Positions 13,105-13,446 of a stretch of 13,446 nucleotides of DNA are shown piece by piece. The stretch is from DATFJZ01 sp046482845 (lineage in GTDB: Bacteria > Desulfobacterota > Desulfobacteria > Desulfobacterales > Desulfobacteraceae). The stretch is from NCBI GenBank assembly GCA_046482845.1, contig JAWOEJ010000113.1, positions 1 to 13,446 on the forward strand. The letters run 5' to 3'. Positions within the stretch are counted from its first letter, which is position 1; the number at the start of each line of letters is the position of its first letter. The translations under genes and the position numbers were made by a program. The notes below the pieces were generated by a model, which made no database searches, was not told the origin of the DNA, and saw only the letters and a program-made list of their open reading frames with translations.

Positions 13105-13446
13105 CTACATTCTAAAAACGCCATAGCCATACAGATCATCGCGCAGGGGTGCATTCAGCGATGCTGAAATTCCCAGTCCCAGCACATCTCTGGTTTTGGC
13201 AGGATCAATGATCCCGTCATCCCAGATCTGGGCAGTGGAATAGTATGCATTGCCTTCCTTGAATGCATTGCTTACCACAGGTTCCCTGACCGCTGCCTTT
13301 TCTTCTTCTGTCATCTCCGGCTGACCCATGCGTTTGCGCTGGTCATTGGTAATGGTGATCAAGACCTCAGCTGCCTGGATTCCCACCATCACCCCAATCT
13401 GTGCATTGGGCCACATCCACAGCAGTCGCGGTGAATAGGCCCGGCC
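13105..13446 (-). CDS. Methylcrotonyl/geranyl-CoA carboxylase-type beta subunit, C-terminus (cut by window edge)
   Basis: The last 113 residues of a carboxyltransferase beta subunit are present; the start lies beyond 13446. The sequence GRAYSPRLLWMWPNAQIGVM at the window edge is characteristic of the LiuB/AtuC/MCC-beta group, which carboxylate 3-methylcrotonyl-CoA or geranyl-CoA, rather than propionyl-CoA carboxylase. ARVLGL-like DPAKTRDVLGLGISAS and a terminal YGYGVFRM follow the same group. It is transcribed first of the visible cluster genes, 18 bases before the biotin carboxylase gene, and should form the main carboxylase with the two following genes. The substrate cannot be decided from this fragment. 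Confidence 0.9.
   Translation of the reverse strand, partial: GRAYSPRLLWMWPNAQIGVMVGIQAAEVLITITNDQRKRMGQPEMTEEEKAAVREPVVSNAFKEGNAYYSTAQIWDDGIIDPAKTRDVLGLGISASLNAPLRDDLYGYGVFRM

Overview
The window looks like chromosomal DNA of a Gram-negative anaerobe, most probably a Desulfobacteraceae-like member of the Desulfobacterota. That is an inference from three things: the gene set (branched-chain or terpenoid acyl-CoA carboxylation genes beside a flavodoxin-ferredoxin fusion), an envelope-type protein in an eno-pyrG gene string, and intergenic arrays of 7-base repeats. No rRNA, tRNA, CRISPR array, transposase or phage gene was seen.

Layout. (1) 1-2959, minus strand: a housekeeping string of enolase (eno), an unidentified signal-anchored protein resembling the LolA fold, and the N-terminal 217 residues of CTP synthase (pyrG, cut by the window edge). 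(2) 2960-3337: a divergent regulatory region with a candidate promoter in each direction and a perfect 26-bp inverted repeat over the -35 box of the rightward promoter. (3) 3338-3955, plus strand: a TetR-family regulator. (4) 3956-13446, minus strand: a catabolic cluster read right to left. It begins with the C-terminus of a methylcrotonyl/geranyl-CoA-carboxylase-type beta subunit, then a biotin carboxylase subunit, a separate BT-biotinyl carrier subunit, and a crotonase. An AtuA-family (DUF1446) protein follows, with its C-terminal domain in the next reading frame segment, then an IVD/AtuD-like acyl-CoA dehydrogenase. A second carboxyltransferase, a 70-residue biotinyl protein, and a flavodoxin plus 2x[4Fe-4S] protein (EFR1 type) complete the cluster.

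How the genes may work together. The set matches the logic of the aerobic Liu (leucine/isovalerate) and Atu (citronellol/geraniol) pathways: dehydrogenate a beta-methyl acyl-CoA, carboxylate the gamma-methyl group with a biotin enzyme, then hydrate. The arrangement differs from the textbook operons. The carboxylase alpha subunit is split into two genes at the BC/BT junction. AtuA is interrupted by one in-frame UAG. A second carboxyltransferase and mini-biotinyl protein have no biotin carboxylase of their own. The crotonase lacks one of the two classical glutamates. No lyase, acyl-CoA ligase, ETF or alcohol/aldehyde dehydrogenase is inside the window, so the substrate cannot be fixed.

Four intergenic gaps carry copies of one repeat family: tandem 7-mers of the form NNCAGCN, bounded by ATGAAAGC / GCTTTCAT ends. 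Three of the four also carry a conserved tail with a TGCC...GGCA dyad, and two of these have short terminal inverted repeats. These repeats are the main non-coding structure of the window.
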